Shown piece by piece: positions 6,330 to 7,570 of a stretch of DNA of 7,570 nucleotides (positions are counted from its first letter, which is position 1; every line of letters starts with the position of its first letter). Position numbers and translations under genes: made by a program. This stretch comes from an uncultured Clostridia bacterium. Its GTDB lineage: Bacteria > Bacillota > Clostridia > Oscillospirales > Acutalibacteraceae. The notes beneath the pieces were generated by a model. It was not told where the DNA came from. It worked only from the letters and a program-made list of their open reading frames with translations, and made no database searches. The DNA lies in assembly GCA_947165115.1 (NCBI GenBank), contig CAMUZD010000070.1:1-7570 (forward strand), in the 5' to 3' direction.

Positions 6330-7570
6330 TTATTCAGCCGAGCCGTCGGCAGCGTCATCGGCGCTCACGCCTGCAAGAGCAAGGTTTTCGGCGCGGCGCT
6401 CTGCGCGCATGACTTCGAGTTCCTTATACATATTCTCTTTGGTTTCGCCCTCAACATTGTAGAAGAACTTGAGGATGAGCGCCTTGAGAAGATTCGCGAG
6501 CGCGTAGCCGAAGAGCAGGAAAGCGAGCAGCCACAGGCAGGTCTTCATATACTCGGCCTGCGGGCGCTTGAGCATTGTTTCGACCAGGTCGCCCTCTTTG
6601 GAGGAAGGATAGCCGACCCAGGCGATGAGGAAGGGAATCGCGAGTTCCTTGAGATAATTGAGGCCTGTCGTAATCCAGCCGGGAACGATACCCTGTACGG
6701 CCTCGAGTCTCTCGCCGGTCTGCCACTCGAGATAGTCGAAGTACTCGACGGCAAAGTGCGAAGTCGAGAGCTCCTGAACTCCGATGCCGACACCGAAGAG
6801 GAAATAGAATACATAGAAGAAAATGCTGTTCCAGCCCTTGAAGAAAATCAGTCCCATCCTCGCCTCCATGAAGCAGATGAGGAAGAGGACGCCTGCCGAA
6901 ATCATCGAATAGGGGCCGCAGAATTTAAGCAGCTTCGTGGGCTCGTATTTTTTCGAAATCTTCGCAGTGATAAGGTTTCCGACCACCGTGCCGGCGGCTG
7001 TGGGGATAGTCAGCAGCAGGTTCTTCGAGGAGCCGACCGTAATCGCGGCAAGCAGGGTTGAGAATTTACCGAGAGCCGCGAGCACATTCGCCCAGCCGAT
7101 ATACTGATAGGCGCGGTAGTTCCTGTATTTGAAGAGCGTGAGCATCTGCTTCGAGAGCTTGACCTTCTCCTTCTTGGGCAGTTCGATTCTCTCATGGCAG
7201 AAGAGGCCGCACATGAGATTGCCGAACGCGGTGACGATGGCGGCGACAATCGCGAGAGTCATATACATCTTGTTCTTGTCATCGCTGAACAGGCCGTAAA
7301 CGAAGGTGCCGAGGTATGCTCCGCCGTAGCCGAGATAGTAGGAGAGCTGCCAGATGGTGGCAACTGTTTTCTTCTCTTTGTGATTCGGGGAAATAACCTG
7401 AGCCACGTTCTGGCCGAGGTTGTTGAATGCGTTGAATACAGTCTGGCAGACGGCGACGCTGTATCTGAGCATTGTCATCTGGCGGACCGTCCAGCCCTTG
7501 GGAACCCAGAAATAAAGGACTGTCAGCGCGAAAATCGGGATAAGGCAGATGATATACCACTGGCGGTATC
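6330..7570 (-). CDS. GPH/MFS_2-type symporter, 5' end cut by window
   Basis: Membrane transporter that most resembles the glycoside-pentoside-hexuronide (MelB-like) cation symporters of the MFS. The frame is open to the right edge: 30 more codons upstream of the ATG at 7478, including a membrane segment (WYIICLIPIFALTVLYFWV), so that ATG is internal. 412 residues are visible; roughly the first two helices must be missing. At least nine hydrophobic segments are visible, near residues 5-23, 35-60, 70-94, 101-123, 155-178, 183-202, 218-234, 247-265 and 298-319, with a last one at 342-366. DYLEWQTGERLEA (278-290) matches the GPH loop of the form D-x-x-E-(Y/W)-x-T-G-x-R-x-E, and SPNHKEKKTVA (60-70) the central cytoplasmic loop. 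The substrate cannot be told. A charged, alanine-rich cytoplasmic tail of about 45 residues follows the last helix. The gene ends 24 bases before the SH3b gene. Confidence 0.85.
   Translation of the reverse strand, partial: YRQWYIICLIPIFALTVLYFWVPKGWTVRQMTMLRYSVAVCQTVFNAFNNLGQNVAQVISPNHKEKKTVATIWQLSYYLGYGGAYLGTFVYGLFSDDKNKMYMTLAIVAAIVTAFGNLMCGLFCHERIELPKKEKVKLSKQMLTLFKYRNYRAYQYIGWANVLAALGKFSTLLAAITVGSSKNLLLTIPTAAGTVVGNLITAKISKKYEPTKLLKFCGPYSMISAGVLFLICFMEARMGLIFFKGWNSIFFYVFYFLFGVGIGVQELSTSHFAVEYFDYLEWQTGERLEAVQGIVPGWITTGLNYLKELAIPFLIAWVGYPSSKEGDLVETMLKRPQAEYMKTCLWLLAFLLFGYALANLLKALILKFFYNVEGETKENMYKELEVMRAERRAENLALAGVSADDAADGSAE

Noticed and set aside
6330..7478. ATG at 7478 as the start of the transporter
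   Set aside because: The frame stays open upstream to the window edge and encodes another membrane helix there, and no ribosome binding site precedes this ATG. The gene is taken as running off the edge.

Overview
The window looks like chromosomal core sequence from a moderately GC-rich bacterium of the Firmicutes, class Clostridia. The main evidence is gene order: dprA, topA and trmFO (the folate/FAD tRNA methyltransferase of Gram-positive type) lie head to tail, as in Bacillus and many Clostridia. Strong Shine-Dalgarno sites, a sigma-A type promoter and an exported SH3 protein fit the same group. A genus cannot be named from the sequence alone. All six protein genes are on the minus strand, so the text below follows transcription from high to low coordinates. 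I see no convincing plus-strand gene, RNA gene, insertion sequence or CRISPR array. No gap between genes exceeds 150 bases.

Unit 1 (7570 to about 5414) starts outside the window. It holds the last 412 residues of a GPH/MFS_2-type sugar or cation symporter. After 24 bases comes a secreted protein with two SH3b repeats, which has its own strong ribosome binding site. The unit closes with a clear intrinsic terminator at 5414-5442.

Unit 2 (about 5374 to 1, continuing off the left edge) begins with a near-consensus promoter in a very AT-rich 150-base gap. It reads a SpoU/TrmH-family RNA 2'-O-methyltransferase (TTG start), then dprA (4-base ATGA overlap), topA (34-base gap) and trmFO (20-base overlap with topA, last residues outside the window). 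The tight spacing and the lack of an internal terminator suggest one operon. It covers RNA methylation, single-stranded DNA handling in transformation, chromosome supercoiling, and m5U54 formation in tRNA. These are housekeeping functions, and their shared transcription is a conserved feature of gene order rather than a single pathway.

The window is mostly ordinary. The least understood parts are the SH3b protein's C-terminal domain and tail, the pairing of that gene with the transporter, and the unknown RNA target of the SpoU methyltransferase. I found no evidence of a new defence, mobile or regulatory system.
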